A DNA stretch of 64,000 nt. Origin: Pachyseris speciosa (taxonomy: Eukaryota; Cnidaria; Anthozoa; Scleractinia; Pachyseridae). The DNA lies in assembly GCA_016490735.1 (NCBI GenBank), contig JAEMWC010000075.1, positions 1,598,501 to 1,662,500 on the forward strand, written 5' to 3'. Numbering within the stretch: the first letter of the stretch is position 1; each line of letters starts with the position of its first letter. A program made the position numbers and the translations under genes. Of this stretch, positions 31,260 through 43,725 are shown in pieces. The notes under the pieces were generated by a model. It worked only from the letters and a program-made list of their open reading frames with translations. It ran no database searches and was not told where the DNA came from.

Positions 31260-32083
31260 TTCCTTTTGCGTTTTGGCCACTTAAACTGAGCAATTTTCTT
31301 TTCCCTAACAGACATTGTTGCATTTCTAACAATTATCGGACGGCAAAATGGTCTTACAAACCAGAGAAAGGCCGATAAAATTCAATTTCAAATCTTGAAA
31401 ACAGCGAACCCGCGCTGGAAGTTCGTGAGCGCGCGCGCGAGAATGTTTAAGTTTTCCTTGTGACATCAAATTAACGCTTGTGACATCAAATTACCCCAAT
31501 AACAATCGCCCAAGGGACATTTGCCGGCTATTTGACAACATTCACACGCCTTCACGGCTTGAAACTACGTGCAAAGCAAGCAAAATCAATCGGCGAACGA
31601 GTACAATCAAACAACAACGTTCGCAACGATCTTTGCGACCATGGATCGCCGAATTTAACGGCTTCAAACAGCGCGAGCAGACCAAACGAGTTTTCAACGG
31701 CACTTCAAATGCTACCAGAACGGCAACAAAATAGAAAAATCTACTCACTGTTGGCAGACAGAGCAGACAGAAATGTCTTCAGCTGGTTCTTCGACCGAGG
31801 CGAGGTTTGGTTGCTTGCTTCTCTTTTTTTTTTTCCGTATTTCCACTTTGGCGCTGCAAGTGAACAAAGATCCAGAACAACGCGTAAATCATTGCCATCT
31901 CTTGACATAATATAAAGAAATCACAAACACAAGCAAACCTACCTTTTCCTCGGCCTCGGCGAACGATGTGCATTTCAGATCTCCTGTCTCGCTCGCTCCG
32001 TCCGTCCGTTATCGATCTGCAACAAACCAATTCAAAACTTCCCCGCTCAGTTAATCAGTAACCAATTGCAACAACCGTCTAGG

Positions 32084-32084
32084 C

Positions 32085-32121
<37 letters not shown>

Positions 32122-32127
32122 ATTATA

Positions 32128-32170
<43 letters not shown>

Positions 32171-32171
32171 A

Positions 32172-32218
<47 letters not shown>

Positions 32219-32248
32219 ATCACAGTACCTCCCGCGTCAGGTAAGTAT
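32084..32248 (-). ncRNA. U1: U1 snRNA
   Basis: 165 nt, consensus. Confidence 0.97.
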
Positions 32249-32447
32249 GAAATATTCTGCGGCTCTCGGCAACGGAAAAACTGCCTTACCCTCATATGCC
32301 TTGTGGTAACCAGGCCCAGGTCCGGCCAGGGAGCTGCTCTTTGTATCGTCACCGGATGTTCTAACGTGCCGTGTCTGCAATGGAGAGATAAGACGCAGTC
32401 CAGGTTCAGTTTTTTTTTTTGAGTTAAATATTTCTTCCCCAGGGGGA

Positions 32448-32635
32448 AGTGGGCCGCACTCGGAGGTAGTGCTATACCGAGGCAACCCGTGGCTGGGACG
32501 AGGCAAGCCTCTTTTCCACAGCCCAGTTCCAAAAATCAGTTTAATATATGAGCTGCTCAATGAACAGCGTATCAGATATTAAGCTGATAAGAACAGATAC
32601 TACACTTGATCTTAGCCAAAAGGCCGAGAAGCGAT
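32448..32635 (-). ncRNA. U2: U2 snRNA
   Basis: 188 nt, intact. Confidence 0.97.
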
Positions 32636-33106
32636 GCCCAAAATTGTTCGCCATAGCTAGGGTGGTTCTTAGCTGCTACCCTCGAGATATGGTGGCGCGA
32701 ATACTGTCGCTTCCCGAGGTATCCTTCTCACAGCTTGTAGCCCCACCCACTCCCCCTAAGGGTACTGACAGATCTAGAGCACCAGAGGTATTTAGGTATC
32801 GGAAAATACTGCTAGCAAGGTTCAAAAATGGACCGTTGACGAAAAATAAATTGCAAGTTAACATGAAAGTTAGCCCCTTGACACACAAAAAGTGTGGGAA
32901 AATCGATAACATTGAAACGAGGCAAGTGTTGACGATCGCCATACGTTGCTGTCTACAGCTGAGTTTGCATTTGGAGGGAAGTTTGGCGCGCGTAACATGC
33001 GTGAAATTATGACTTGCGTTGATTAGGAATACTACCCAAGCCAGTGTCAAGAAATGCCTCGTTTACAAGTTCACTATAAAAGAGTAAATTTGCCCTGCCT
33101 TCTCTC

Positions 33107-33167
33107 GTCTACGACCATACCACAGGGAAAACACCGGTTCTCGTCCGATCACCGAAGTTAAGCCCTG

Positions 33168-33202
<35 letters not shown>

Positions 33203-33225
33203 GGGAATACCCCGTGTTGTAGGCT
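33107..33225 (+). rRNA. 5S rRNA: 5S ribosomal RNA
   Basis: 119 nt, consensus. Confidence 0.97.
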
Positions 33226-34049
33226 TTCCTTTTGCGTTTTGGCCACTTAAACTGAGCAATTTTCTTTTCCCTAACAGACATTGTTGCATTTCTAACAATT
33301 ATCGGACGGCAAAATGGTCTTACAAACCAGAGAAAGGCCGATAAAATTCAATTTCAAATCTTGAAAACAGCGAACCCGCGCTGGAAGTTCGTGAGCGCGC
33401 GCGCGAGAATGTTTAAGTTTTCCTTGTGACATCAAATTAACGCTTGTGACATCAAATTACCCCAATAACAATCGCCCAAGGGACATTTGCCGGCTATTTG
33501 ACAACATTCACACGCCTTCACGGCTTGAAACTACGTGCAAAGCAAGCAAAATCAATCGGCGAACGAGTACAATCAAACAACAACGTTCGCAACGATCTTT
33601 GCGACCATGGATCGCCGAATTTAACGGCTTCAAACAGCGCGAGCAGACCAAACGAGTTTTCAACGGCACTTCAAATGCTACCAGAACGGCAACAAAATAG
33701 AAAAATCTACTCACTGTTGGCAGACAGAGCAGACAGAAATGTCTTCAGCTGGTTCTTCGACCGAGGCGAGGTTTGGTTGCTTGCTTCTCTTTTTTTTTTT
33801 CCGTATTTCCACTTTGGCGCTGCAAGTGAACAAAGATCCAGAACAACGCGTAAATCATTGCCATCTCTTGACATAATATAAAGAAATCACAAACACAAGC
33901 AAACCTACCTTTTCCTCGGCCTCGGCGAACGATGTGCATTTCAGATCTCCTGTCTCGCTCGCTCCGTCCGTCCGTTATCGATCTGCAACAAACCAATTCA
34001 AAACTTCCCCGCTCAGTTAATCAGTAACCAATTGCAACAACCGTCTAGG

Positions 34050-34050
34050 C

Positions 34051-34087
<37 letters not shown>

Positions 34088-34093
34088 ATTATA

Positions 34094-34136
<43 letters not shown>

Positions 34137-34137
34137 A

Positions 34138-34184
<47 letters not shown>

Positions 34185-34214
34185 ATCACAGTACCTCCCG
34201 CGTCAGGTAAGTAT
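34050..34214 (-). ncRNA. U1: U1 snRNA
   Basis: 165 nt, consensus. Unit carrying LINE copy 3. Confidence 0.97.
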
Positions 34215-34837
34215 GAAATATTCTGCGGCTCTCGGCAACGGAAAAACTGCCTTACCCTCATATGCCTTGTGGTAACCAGGCCCAGGTCCGGCCAGGGAGC
34301 TGCTCTTTGTATCGTCACCGGATGTTCTAACGTGCCGTGTCTGCAATGGAGAGATAAGACGCAGTCCAGGTTCAGTTTTTTTTTTTGAGTTAAATATTTC
34401 TTCCCCAGGGGGAAGTGGGCCGCACTCGGAGGTAGTGCTATACCGAGGCAACCCGTGGCTGGGACGAGGCAAGCCTCTTTTCCACAGCCCAGTTCCAAAA
34501 ATCAGTTTAATATATGAGCTGCTCAATGAACAGCGTATCAGATATTAAGCTGATAAGAACAGATTTTAGTATGTGAAAATGTTTATTCAAACATTAATGG
34601 CTATTTACAAAATCAAGAGTACTATATACAAGATAAAAAAGCGCTATTACATTTCACTACCTAGACATACAATGATAATAACACCGGAGTAGGCGGAAAA
34701 ACAAAGCATAAATACAAAACACAGTCCCAAGTAAGAGCCCCTGATGAGGGAGCAAACAGGATCAGCAAACGAGAGTCCATGATTATAATTACGCAAAGTC
34801 CACGAACAGCGCACGGACGAAACTAACACACGAATAC

Positions 34838-37800
34838 CTAGATAGGAAAATGAAATTTGGGAAATCCATTCTCCACGGTGCAAAACCTAGGAACTACCCA
34901 CAAAACAGAAAAATCAGGCTCAGAAAGGCGCGAAAAATCAAGAAGGATGCGACGTTTAACATCACCCGAAATGTACTTAATTAAAGCTCTATGGTCCTCA
35001 TTACCATTCTGAAAAGTAACCTTGTTTCGAAATTTCCAAACACCGTAAAGAATGGACTTCAGAAGATAGCGCGCAACTCTAGCCCTGTTATCATCTCTAC
35101 AGGGCCAGAGAAAAAAGAAGATAAAAAGCGAATTGCAAACAAACGCGCAGCCAAGGATGTCAGATAAAAGAGGCTTGAAATGGGTCCACACCCTGGAGAC
35201 ACGAGGGCAATACAAAAAACAATGATCAATGGTCTCTTGTCTGGGACAAGAGGCACAAGCAGGAGAATTAATGTAACCCCAATTCCTTAAAGAATCTCGC
35301 ACCTTGACTCCCCTCAAAGTGATCAACCAAGAAAGGTCATTCTTGAAATTCTCGCAGAAATTGTCCCGGACAAGAGACCAGTGATGCTTCAAAGAAAAAT
35401 TAACCGGAACACAGCGAGACCATTGAACAGGGAGGGTAGGGGGAGAAGAGACACTACTCAAAAGAAAAGCATAGATTTTTCGAGAAGAAAGATCAGACAA
35501 ATGAGACACAGAAGACAAAATACGCAAAACAGAGGCATAAAACGGAGTGGGAGAAGCCGCACTAGGCGAAGAAGCATCGCGCAGCTTCGCCCACTCAGCC
35601 CGCGTGGATGCAAGGCGGCAACCAATAAAATATTTACATAAAAAGAAACTGGGATCCTCACAGCAATTAACGGTAGAAACGACTAAAGACAACTGGAGGG
35701 CTTGACATTTCAACTTTATGTTGCAAATGCCAAGGCCACCAAACTCAGGAGACAAAAAAAGAGTGTTGCGACTAACCGTTTCCATTCGAGAACCCCAAAC
35801 AAAACCCCAAATAAGTCGATTAAGACGCGCAAGCACCCACGCGGGCAGGATCAAAAAACGACTAACAAAAAGGAGTTTACTGAGACCGAGAACATTAACA
35901 ATTAAAGCTTTACCGACAAAAGACAAAGAGCGAGATCTCCAGAGATTAAGGGATTTCTCCAGTTTATCTAGCCGAGGCTGCCAATTATCGATTTCAACCG
36001 GAACAGTACCAAAAAAGACACCTAAAATTTTCATTTTACGGACCCACGTAAGGCCAAAAGGCTCATCAGGGCGATTCCGCCAAGACCCCAGCCACATAGC
36101 CTCAGTCTTGGATTTATTCAGTCTCGCCCCGGAGCCTCGCTCATAAACAGAAATTTTTTCAAAAAGTTTACGAAGAGAAAACAGATCTTTTAAAATGACC
36201 GTCGTGTCATCAGCATAAAGGCGGACTTTGGCCTGTTTGCCGCGCGCGCCTGGTAAGAGAAATCCCTTAATCTCTGGGCAGTTTCTAACCTGACAAGCAA
36301 GAGCTTCAACACATAGGACGTAAAGCAGGGGGGAGAGTGGATCCCCCTGCCTCACGCCCCGACCCAAAGGAATTTTCCTAGTAAGCCAACCATTTAAAAT
36401 AATTTGCATGAAAGCGCCCTCGTACAGGGTGGAGACCCATCGTCTAAAATTAGGGCCGAAGCCGAGGTGACAGAGAAGATCAGACAAAAAGGAACGATCA
36501 ACCCGATCAAAAGCTTTTTCTTGGTCAAGACTAATAAGGATTGCCGCCTCATCAGTCCGCTCAATATAATTAAAAACATCACGCAATAAAACAACGTTTG
36601 ACGAGATCGAGCGACCCGGAATAGAACAAGTCTGATCCGGATCTATAACAGTATCAAGAACACGCGATAACCGAGTAGTTAAGACTTTAGAAATAATTTT
36701 GTAATCAACATTAAGCAGACTGATGGGGCGCCAATTTTTCAGATTTTTCCTGTCACCTCGCTTCTTAAACACAAGACGTGTAGCACTACCCTTCATGGAA
36801 GAAGATAAAAAACCATCACGAAAACATTCCTTGGCCACGCGCAATAATAAGGGACCCAGAAGGTGCCAAACTTTAGAATAAAATTCGACAGAAAAGCCAT
36901 CTGGCCCAGGCGATTTACCAAGGCTAAGGCTACTCAAAGAATTAGCAAGTTCAACAAGAGAAATTTCACTGTCGCAAAAATCACGATCAGCGTCGGAGAG
37001 AGAGCGAGAAAACCCGCGCAATAATTCTTGTTTACATTCAAGATCAATAGACTCAGGTGAAAACAAATTAGTGTAAAAACGCACGTGCGCTTGTTCAATT
37101 GCCGCACGAGTGAACACTTCAACATCATCTGAATTCAAAATAGATGTAACAACATTGCGTTCCACTCGTTCACGTTCAAGCTTAAAGAAATAGCGCGTGG
37201 GTTTCTCGCCCTCTTCAAGCCATTTAGCTCTAGAACGAATTTTGGCACCTTCTAAGTCCCGCAAGGTAAGTGTTTTTAATTGTGATTCTAAGGTGACAAT
37301 GTCAGCAGAAACTGAATTGTCACCCCGAACTAAGCGCTGCTTACAGGCAATCAAGCGATTAGTCAACACAACACGGTCTCGACACAGGGATTTACGTTTT
37401 TCTTTAGAATAGGAGACAACTTCAGCCTGTAAACAGCGCTTAAAGAAGTCCCACCAATCTTTGACAGACGGAAAGAAGTCAATACAGCCGGAGAGGTCCA
37501 AAATACGATCAGAAATTAAAGAACAAAAAATAGAATCATCAAGCAAAGAATTATTGAATTTCCATAAACCGGGGCCACGTGCAAAATCAGTATTCAAAGC
37601 AAGCTTAAGATTAACATAATCGTGGTCAGAAAAACAACAGGGCAAAATATCAGAAGACTGAATAAAAGAAGCAAAATTACGAGAAACATAAAACTTATCA
37701 AGACGGCTACCAATAGTAAAAGTAGAATTAAACCACGAGACCTCTCGCGACCGCGGGTGAAGTTTACGAAAAGCATCAACAAAATTAAAAATAGAACGAA

Positions 37801-38287
37801 AATCAGAAAGATACGCGGCAGGGGAAAAATTCCCGCCAAACTTATCAAGGTCACGATCATAACAATTAAAATCGCCCGCAAGGATAACACCATCAGCGGG
37901 TAGGAAAAATTCGTGCAATGATTCAAAGAAAACTTTCCGATCTGTCAAAGAGGTGGGAGCATAAATAGCAACTAAGTTAATCTTGAAGTTATAATATTCG
38001 ATAAGAAGGCTAATAATCCTTCCATCCGAATCCTTTCGCCATGAAACAACTTTACCATCAAAAGAATCAGAAATCAAAACTATGGAGCCAGCCCCCCTAC
38101 CAACTGACGGAGACCAGTAACAAGAACCCCGCCAGCGAGAGGCAAGCGAAACATATTTATCGGAGTCAACAATCATCGTTTCCTGAATACAACAAATATC
38201 AAAACCAGAGGAAGAAACATGATCAAAAATTAAATTCTCCTTACGGGCATTTAAGCCCCGGGTATTTAAAGATAATAAATTAAACAT
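34838..38287 (-). CDS. ORF2: AP-endonuclease and reverse transcriptase (LINE copy 3)
   Basis: 1149 residues, same protein as in copy 2, with all endonuclease and RT catalytic residues. Confidence 0.94.
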   Translation of the reverse strand: MFNLLSLNTRGLNARKENLIFDHVSSSGFDICCIQETMIVDSDKYVSLASRWRGSCYWSPSVGRGAGSIVLISDSFDGKVVSWRKDSDGRIISLLIEYYNFKINLVAIYAPTSLTDRKVFFESLHEFFLPADGVILAGDFNCYDRDLDKFGGNFSPAAYLSDFRSIFNFVDAFRKLHPRSREVSWFNSTFTIGSRLDKFYVSRNFASFIQSSDILPCCFSDHDYVNLKLALNTDFARGPGLWKFNNSLLDDSIFCSLISDRILDLSGCIDFFPSVKDWWDFFKRCLQAEVVSYSKEKRKSLCRDRVVLTNRLIACKQRLVRGDNSVSADIVTLESQLKTLTLRDLEGAKIRSRAKWLEEGEKPTRYFFKLERERVERNVVTSILNSDDVEVFTRAAIEQAHVRFYTNLFSPESIDLECKQELLRGFSRSLSDADRDFCDSEISLVELANSLSSLSLGKSPGPDGFSVEFYSKVWHLLGPLLLRVAKECFRDGFLSSSMKGSATRLVFKKRGDRKNLKNWRPISLLNVDYKIISKVLTTRLSRVLDTVIDPDQTCSIPGRSISSNVVLLRDVFNYIERTDEAAILISLDQEKAFDRVDRSFLSDLLCHLGFGPNFRRWVSTLYEGAFMQIILNGWLTRKIPLGRGVRQGDPLSPLLYVLCVEALACQVRNCPEIKGFLLPGARGKQAKVRLYADDTTVILKDLFSLRKLFEKISVYERGSGARLNKSKTEAMWLGSWRNRPDEPFGLTWVRKMKILGVFFGTVPVEIDNWQPRLDKLEKSLNLWRSRSLSFVGKALIVNVLGLSKLLFVSRFLILPAWVLARLNRLIWGFVWGSRMETVSRNTLFLSPEFGGLGICNIKLKCQALQLSLVVSTVNCCEDPSFFLCKYFIGCRLASTRAEWAKLRDASSPSAASPTPFYASVLRILSSVSHLSDLSSRKIYAFLLSSVSSPPTLPVQWSRCVPVNFSLKHHWSLVRDNFCENFKNDLSWLITLRGVKVRDSLRNWGYINSPACASCPRQETIDHCFLYCPRVSRVWTHFKPLLSDILGCAFVCNSLFIFFFLWPCRDDNRARVARYLLKSILYGVWKFRNKVTFQNGNEDHRALIKYISGDVKRRILLDFSRLSEPDFSVLWVVPRFCTVENGFPKFHFPI

Positions 38288-38295
38288 TGGAAGGA

Positions 38296-40056
38296 TTATT
38301 TAGCCTTCTTACGAGTAGAAATAATATTAGGCGTAGTCGACTTACGGCCAGGAGGAGCAAGAGAGGCATCAAGTTTAGCAGGACGGCGAGCAGGAACCTT
38401 GGACTTAGCTTTTTGGAATGGAAGGTCTTTGTTGGTAACACGTTTATAAGCATGGGCGAGAGTGGACAGAGCATAGCGAGGTAGACGAGGAGCAGGAGTT
38501 GGAGAAATAGCAGCGTCGGAAGAAACATCTTGGTCCATAGGAGAATCAGGTGGATCGGCAGGAGGAGTGGCAGCAAGATCAGCAAGAAGTTGATTTGAAG
38601 CAAGGGAAGCAGCGGCAGCAAGGGCAGAATCATCAATAGAGGAAGGTTGAACAGCAACATCAGAAGAAGGCTGGACAACAGGAGCAGAAGCAGGAACATC
38701 AGCAGCAGGAAGCAGAGTAGGAGATTGAGACTCAAAAAGATCAGGCGAAGACGAGAAGGAAGATGAAGATGACGACGAGGATGATGAAGTATCCTGCGAA
38801 GCCTGAAGACCAGTAGATGGAGACGTGGCAGAAGGACCAGTACCAGAAGAAGAGCCAGTACTAGCAGAAGTAGAAGGTCCAGATGAAGAAAGATCCGGAG
38901 AAGAAGACGAAGGCGGAGGCGAAGGCAGAGACGATGACGGAGGTGGAGGCGGAGGCGGAGGCGGAGGCGGAGACGAAGACGAAGGCGGAGGCGGAGGCGG
39001 AGACGCAGACGAAGGCGGAGGCGGAGCAGAAGAAGGCGGCGGCGGCGGCGGAGAGCCATCAGGAGAGTCAGGATGTTTAACAGAACGACGATACCATGAC
39101 AAAGGACAAACACAAGCTTTGTGACTTACGGACTTACAAATACAGCACATAACAGGCGCGGAACAATTACGACTTAGATGACCAGGATTATCACAATTAT
39201 AGCAAACGACTTTATGCGGACAAGATTTGGCCTCGTGACCCTCCTGATGGCACTTGCGACACGTCGGAGTCATATATGGAGATCTGACACGAACGAGGAA
39301 TTTACCAAAGCGAAGATACGAAGGAATATTACCACGAACATTTGAAACAGTGAAGCTACGCTGACCATTGTCGACAGAAGTATGTGCAGGCAATTTAGGA
39401 CGACGGGACGAAACGACAGTGCAGTACTTTTCAAGGCGGATTTTGATGGCATCGTTAGGTAACTCATAAGGAGCATCATAGACGGTGAGAAAGTAGCGGT
39501 CACGACGAGGAGCAGTAGACTTAACACGATGAGGAATATAACTGGAACGGCGAAGAAAGGAATCACGATGTAAAGTGGAGTTAAAGGTAATACAACAATG
39601 GCCAGCAGGATTACGTTGGAGACACAGAATCGACGACAAAGGAACACCACAATTACGAACATCAGTAAAAATTTGGTCGGCGGTAACATTGGCAGAGTGA
39701 TCACGTTCAAGGTGGAAGTATGCAGAGTGGGGACGATCCGGCAGAACGTTGTCAGGATCGAAGTGCTCTTGTTCGAAGTTAGACCGGCTAGTGTAGTGAC
39801 AGACGGCTTCAGCAAGCTCGCGGTCTTCAGGGTGCAGCGGTAAACCAGGATCAGAAGAGGAAGACATAGCATCATCGTCACGCACATTTGAGGCAACAGC
39901 CGCAGAGTAGCTCACAGGAACACCTTTAGAATTAGAAGGAAACTCGGGTAACTCGGGTGGCTCAGGCATATCAATAGGCATCTCAGCAATAGAACGGTTA
40001 TCATCATAATCATCATTATCATCATTGTGGGACTCAGCCCACGACACACTAGTCAT
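38296..40056 (-). CDS. ORF1: gag-like zinc-knuckle protein (LINE copy 3)
   Basis: 586 residues, same protein as in copy 2, three zinc knuckles intact. Confidence 0.9.
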   Translation of the reverse strand: MTSVSWAESHNDDNDDYDDNRSIAEMPIDMPEPPELPEFPSNSKGVPVSYSAAVASNVRDDDAMSSSSDPGLPLHPEDRELAEAVCHYTSRSNFEQEHFDPDNVLPDRPHSAYFHLERDHSANVTADQIFTDVRNCGVPLSSILCLQRNPAGHCCITFNSTLHRDSFLRRSSYIPHRVKSTAPRRDRYFLTVYDAPYELPNDAIKIRLEKYCTVVSSRRPKLPAHTSVDNGQRSFTVSNVRGNIPSYLRFGKFLVRVRSPYMTPTCRKCHQEGHEAKSCPHKVVCYNCDNPGHLSRNCSAPVMCCICKSVSHKACVCPLSWYRRSVKHPDSPDGSPPPPPPSSAPPPPSSASPPPPPPSSSSPPPPPPPPPPPSSSLPSPPPSSSSPDLSSSGPSTSASTGSSSGTGPSATSPSTGLQASQDTSSSSSSSSSSFSSSPDLFESQSPTLLPAADVPASAPVVQPSSDVAVQPSSIDDSALAAAASLASNQLLADLAATPPADPPDSPMDQDVSSDAAISPTPAPRLPRYALSTLAHAYKRVTNKDLPFQKAKSKVPARRPAKLDASLAPPGRKSTTPNIISTRKKAK

Positions 40057-40652
40057 ATTGAAGGTTGGGGGGAAGGCGTTGCCGTTCCCCCCGGCGGGTA
40101 CTTAGGACTTGCCTAGAGATTTAACACCTTCAATAATAAACGCGTCGGCCAAATGACTTAGCCAAAAGGCCGAGAAGCGATGCCCAAAATTGTTCGCCAT
40201 AGCTAGGGTGGTTCTTAGCTGCTACCCTCGAGATATGGTGGCGCGAATACTGTCGCTTCCCGAGGTATCCTTCTCACAGCTTGTAGCCCCACCCACTCCC
40301 CCTAAGGGTACTGACAGATCTAGAGCACCAGAGGTATTTAGGTATCGGAAAATACTGCTAGCAAGGTTCAAAAATGGACCGTTGACGAAAAATAAATTGC
40401 AAGTTAACATGAAAGTTAGCCCCTTGACACACAAAAAGTGTGGGAAAATCGATAACATTGAAACGAGGCAAGTGTTGACGATCGCCATACGTTGCTGTCT
40501 ACAGCTGAGTTTGCATTTGGAGGGAAGTTTGGCGCGCGTAACATGCGTGAAATTATGACTTGCGTTGATTAGGAATACTACCCAAGCCAGTGTCAAGAAA
40601 TGCCTCGTTTACAAGTTCACTATAAAAGAGTAAATTTGCCCTGCCTTCTCTC

Positions 40653-40713
40653 GTCTACGACCATACCACAGGGAAAACACCGGTTCTCGTCCGATCACCG
40701 AAGTTAAGCCCTG

Positions 40714-40748
<35 letters not shown>

Positions 40749-40771
40749 GGGAATACCCCGTGTTGTAGGCT
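40653..40771 (+). rRNA. 5S rRNA: 5S ribosomal RNA
   Basis: 119 nt, consensus. Confidence 0.97.
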
Positions 40772-41594
40772 TTCCTTTTGCGTTTTGGCCACTTAAACTG
40801 AGCAATTTTCTTTTCCCTAACAGACATTGTTGCATTTCTAACAATTATCGGACGGCAAAATGGTCTTACAAACCAGAGAAAGGCCGATAAAATTCAATTT
40901 CAAATCTTGAAAACAGCGAACCCGCGCTGGAAGTTCGTGAGCGCGCGCGCGAGAATGTTTAAGTTTTCCTTGTGACATCAAATTAACGCTTGTGACATCA
41001 AATTACCCCAATAACAATCGCCCAAGGGACATTTGCCGGCTATTTGACAACATTCACACGCCTTCACGGCTTGAAACTACGTGCAAAGCAAGCAAAATCA
41101 ATCGGCGAACGAGTACAATCAAACAACAACGTTCGCAACGATCTTTGCGACCATGGATCGCCGAATTTAACGGCTTCAAACAGCGCGAGCAGACCAAACG
41201 AGTTTTCAACGGCACTTCAAATGCTACCAGAACGGCAACAAAATAGAAAAATCTACTCACTGTTGGCAGACAGAGCAGACAGAAATGTCTTCAGCTGGTT
41301 CTTCGACCGAGGCGAGGTTTGGTTGCTTGCTTCTCTTTTTTTTTTCCGTATTTCCACTTTGGCGCTGCAAGTGAACAAAGATCCAGAACAACGCGTAAAT
41401 CATTGCCATCTCTTGACATAATATAAAGAAATCACAAACACAAGCAAACCTACCTTTTCCTCGGCCTCGGCGAACGATGTGCATTTCAGATCTCCTGTCT
41501 CGCTCGCTCCGTCCGTCCGTTATCGATCTGCAACAAACCAATTCAAAACTTCCCCGCTCAGTTAATCAGTAACCAATTGCAACAACCGTCTAGG

Positions 41595-41595
41595 C

Positions 41596-41632
<37 letters not shown>

Positions 41633-41638
41633 ATTATA

Positions 41639-41681
<43 letters not shown>

Positions 41682-41682
41682 A

Positions 41683-41729
<47 letters not shown>

Positions 41730-41759
41730 ATCACAGTACCTCCCGCGTCAGGTAAGTAT
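41595..41759 (-). ncRNA. U1: U1 snRNA
   Basis: 165 nt, consensus. The adjoining spacer has a 10-T run instead of 11. Confidence 0.97.
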
Positions 41760-41958
41760 GAAATATTCTGCGGCTCTCGGCAACGGAAAAACTGCCTTAC
41801 CCTCATATGCCTTGTGGTAACCAGGCCCAGGTCCGGCCAGGGAGCTGCTCTTTGTATCGTCACCGGATGTTCTAACGTGCCGTGTCTGCAATGGAGAGAT
41901 AAGACGCAGTCCAGGTTCAGTTTTTTTTTTTGAGTTAAATATTTCTTCCCCAGGGGGA

Positions 41959-42146
41959 AGTGGGCCGCACTCGGAGGTAGTGCTATACCGAGGCAACCCG
42001 TGGCTGGGACGAGGCAAGCCTCTTTTCCACAGCCCAGTTCCAAAAATCAGTTTAATATATGAGCTGCTCAATGAACAGCGTATCAGATATTAAGCTGATA
42101 AGAACAGATACTACACTTGATCTTAGCCAAAAGGCCGAGAAGCGAT
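41959..42146 (-). ncRNA. U2: U2 snRNA
   Basis: 188 nt, intact. The only empty U2 between LINE copies 3 and 4. Confidence 0.97.
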
Positions 42147-42617
42147 GCCCAAAATTGTTCGCCATAGCTAGGGTGGTTCTTAGCTGCTACCCTCGAGATA
42201 TGGTGGCGCGAATACTGTCGCTTCCCGAGGTATCCTTCTCACAGCTTGTAGCCCCACCCACTCCCCCTAAGGGTACTGACAGATCTAGAGCACCAGAGGT
42301 ATTTAGGTATCGGAAAATACTGCTAGCAAGGTTCAAAAATGGACCGTTGACGAAAAATAAATTGCAAGTTAACATGAAAGTTAGCCCCTTGACACACAAA
42401 AAGTGTGGGAAAATCGATAACATTGAAACGAGGCAAGTGTTGACGATCGCCATACGTTGCTGTCTACAGCTGAGTTTGCATTTGGAGGGAAGTTTGGCGC
42501 GCGTAACATGCGTGAAATTATGACTTGCGTTGATTAGGAATACTACCCAAGCCAGTGTCAAGAAATGCCTCGTTTACAAGTTCACTATAAAAGAGTAAAT
42601 TTGCCCTGCCTTCTCTC

Positions 42618-42678
42618 GTCTACGACCATACCACAGGGAAAACACCGGTTCTCGTCCGATCACCGAAGTTAAGCCCTG

Positions 42679-42713
<35 letters not shown>

Positions 42714-42736
42714 GGGAATACCCCGTGTTGTAGGCT
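42618..42736 (+). rRNA. 5S rRNA: 5S ribosomal RNA
   Basis: 119 nt, consensus. Confidence 0.97.
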
Positions 42737-43560
42737 TTCCTTTTGCGTTTTGGCCACTTAAACTGAGCAATTTTCTTTTCCCTAACAGACATTGTTGCAT
42801 TTCTAACAATTATCGGACGGCAAAATGGTCTTACAAACCAGAGAAAGGCCGATAAAATTCAATTTCAAATCTTGAAAACAGCGAACCCGCGCTGGAAGTT
42901 CGTGAGCGCGCGCGCGAGAATGTTTAAGTTTTCCTTGTGACATCAAATTAACGCTTGTGACATCAAATTACCCCAATAACAATCGCCCAAGGGACATTTG
43001 CCGGCTATTTGACAACATTCACACGCCTTCACGGCTTGAAACTACGTGCAAAGCAAGCAAAATCAATCGGCGAACGAGTACAATCAAACAACAACGTTCG
43101 CAACGATCTTTGCGACCATGGATCGCCGAATTTAACGGCTTCAAACAGCGCGAGCAGACCAAACGAGTTTTCAACGGCACTTCAAATGCTACCAGAACGG
43201 CAACAAAATAGAAAAATCTACTCACTGTTGGCAGACAGAGCAGACAGAAATGTCTTCAGCTGGTTCTTCGACCGAGGCGAGGTTTGGTTGCTTGCTTCTC
43301 TTTTTTTTTTTCCGTATTTCCACTTTGGCGCTGCAAGTGAACAAAGATCCAGAACAACGCGTAAATCATTGCCATCTCTTGACATAATATAAAGAAATCA
43401 CAAACACAAGCAAACCTACCTTTTCCTCGGCCTCGGCGAACGATGTGCATTTCAGATCTCCTGTCTCGCTCGCTCCGTCCGTCCGTTATCGATCTGCAAC
43501 AAACCAATTCAAAACTTCCCCGCTCAGTTAATCAGTAACCAATTGCAACAACCGTCTAGG

Positions 43561-43561
43561 C

Positions 43562-43598
<37 letters not shown>

Positions 43599-43604
43599 AT
43601 TATA

Positions 43605-43647
<43 letters not shown>

Positions 43648-43648
43648 A

Positions 43649-43695
<47 letters not shown>

Positions 43696-43725
43696 ATCAC
43701 AGTACCTCCCGCGTCAGGTAAGTAT
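43561..43725 (-). ncRNA. U1: U1 snRNA
   Basis: 165 nt, consensus. Unit carrying LINE copy 4. Confidence 0.97.

Larger units (their letters stand above)
34564..40156 (-). mobile_element. U2-targeted LINE copy 3, full length
   Basis: 5593 bp. Appears identical to copy 2 apart from a 4-A instead of 5-A tail. Both ORFs open. Confidence 0.95.
34414..40181 (-). pseudogene. U2: U2 snRNA gene disrupted by LINE copy 3
   Basis: U2 nt 1-25 at 40157-40181 and nt 39-188 at 34414-34563. Confidence 0.93.
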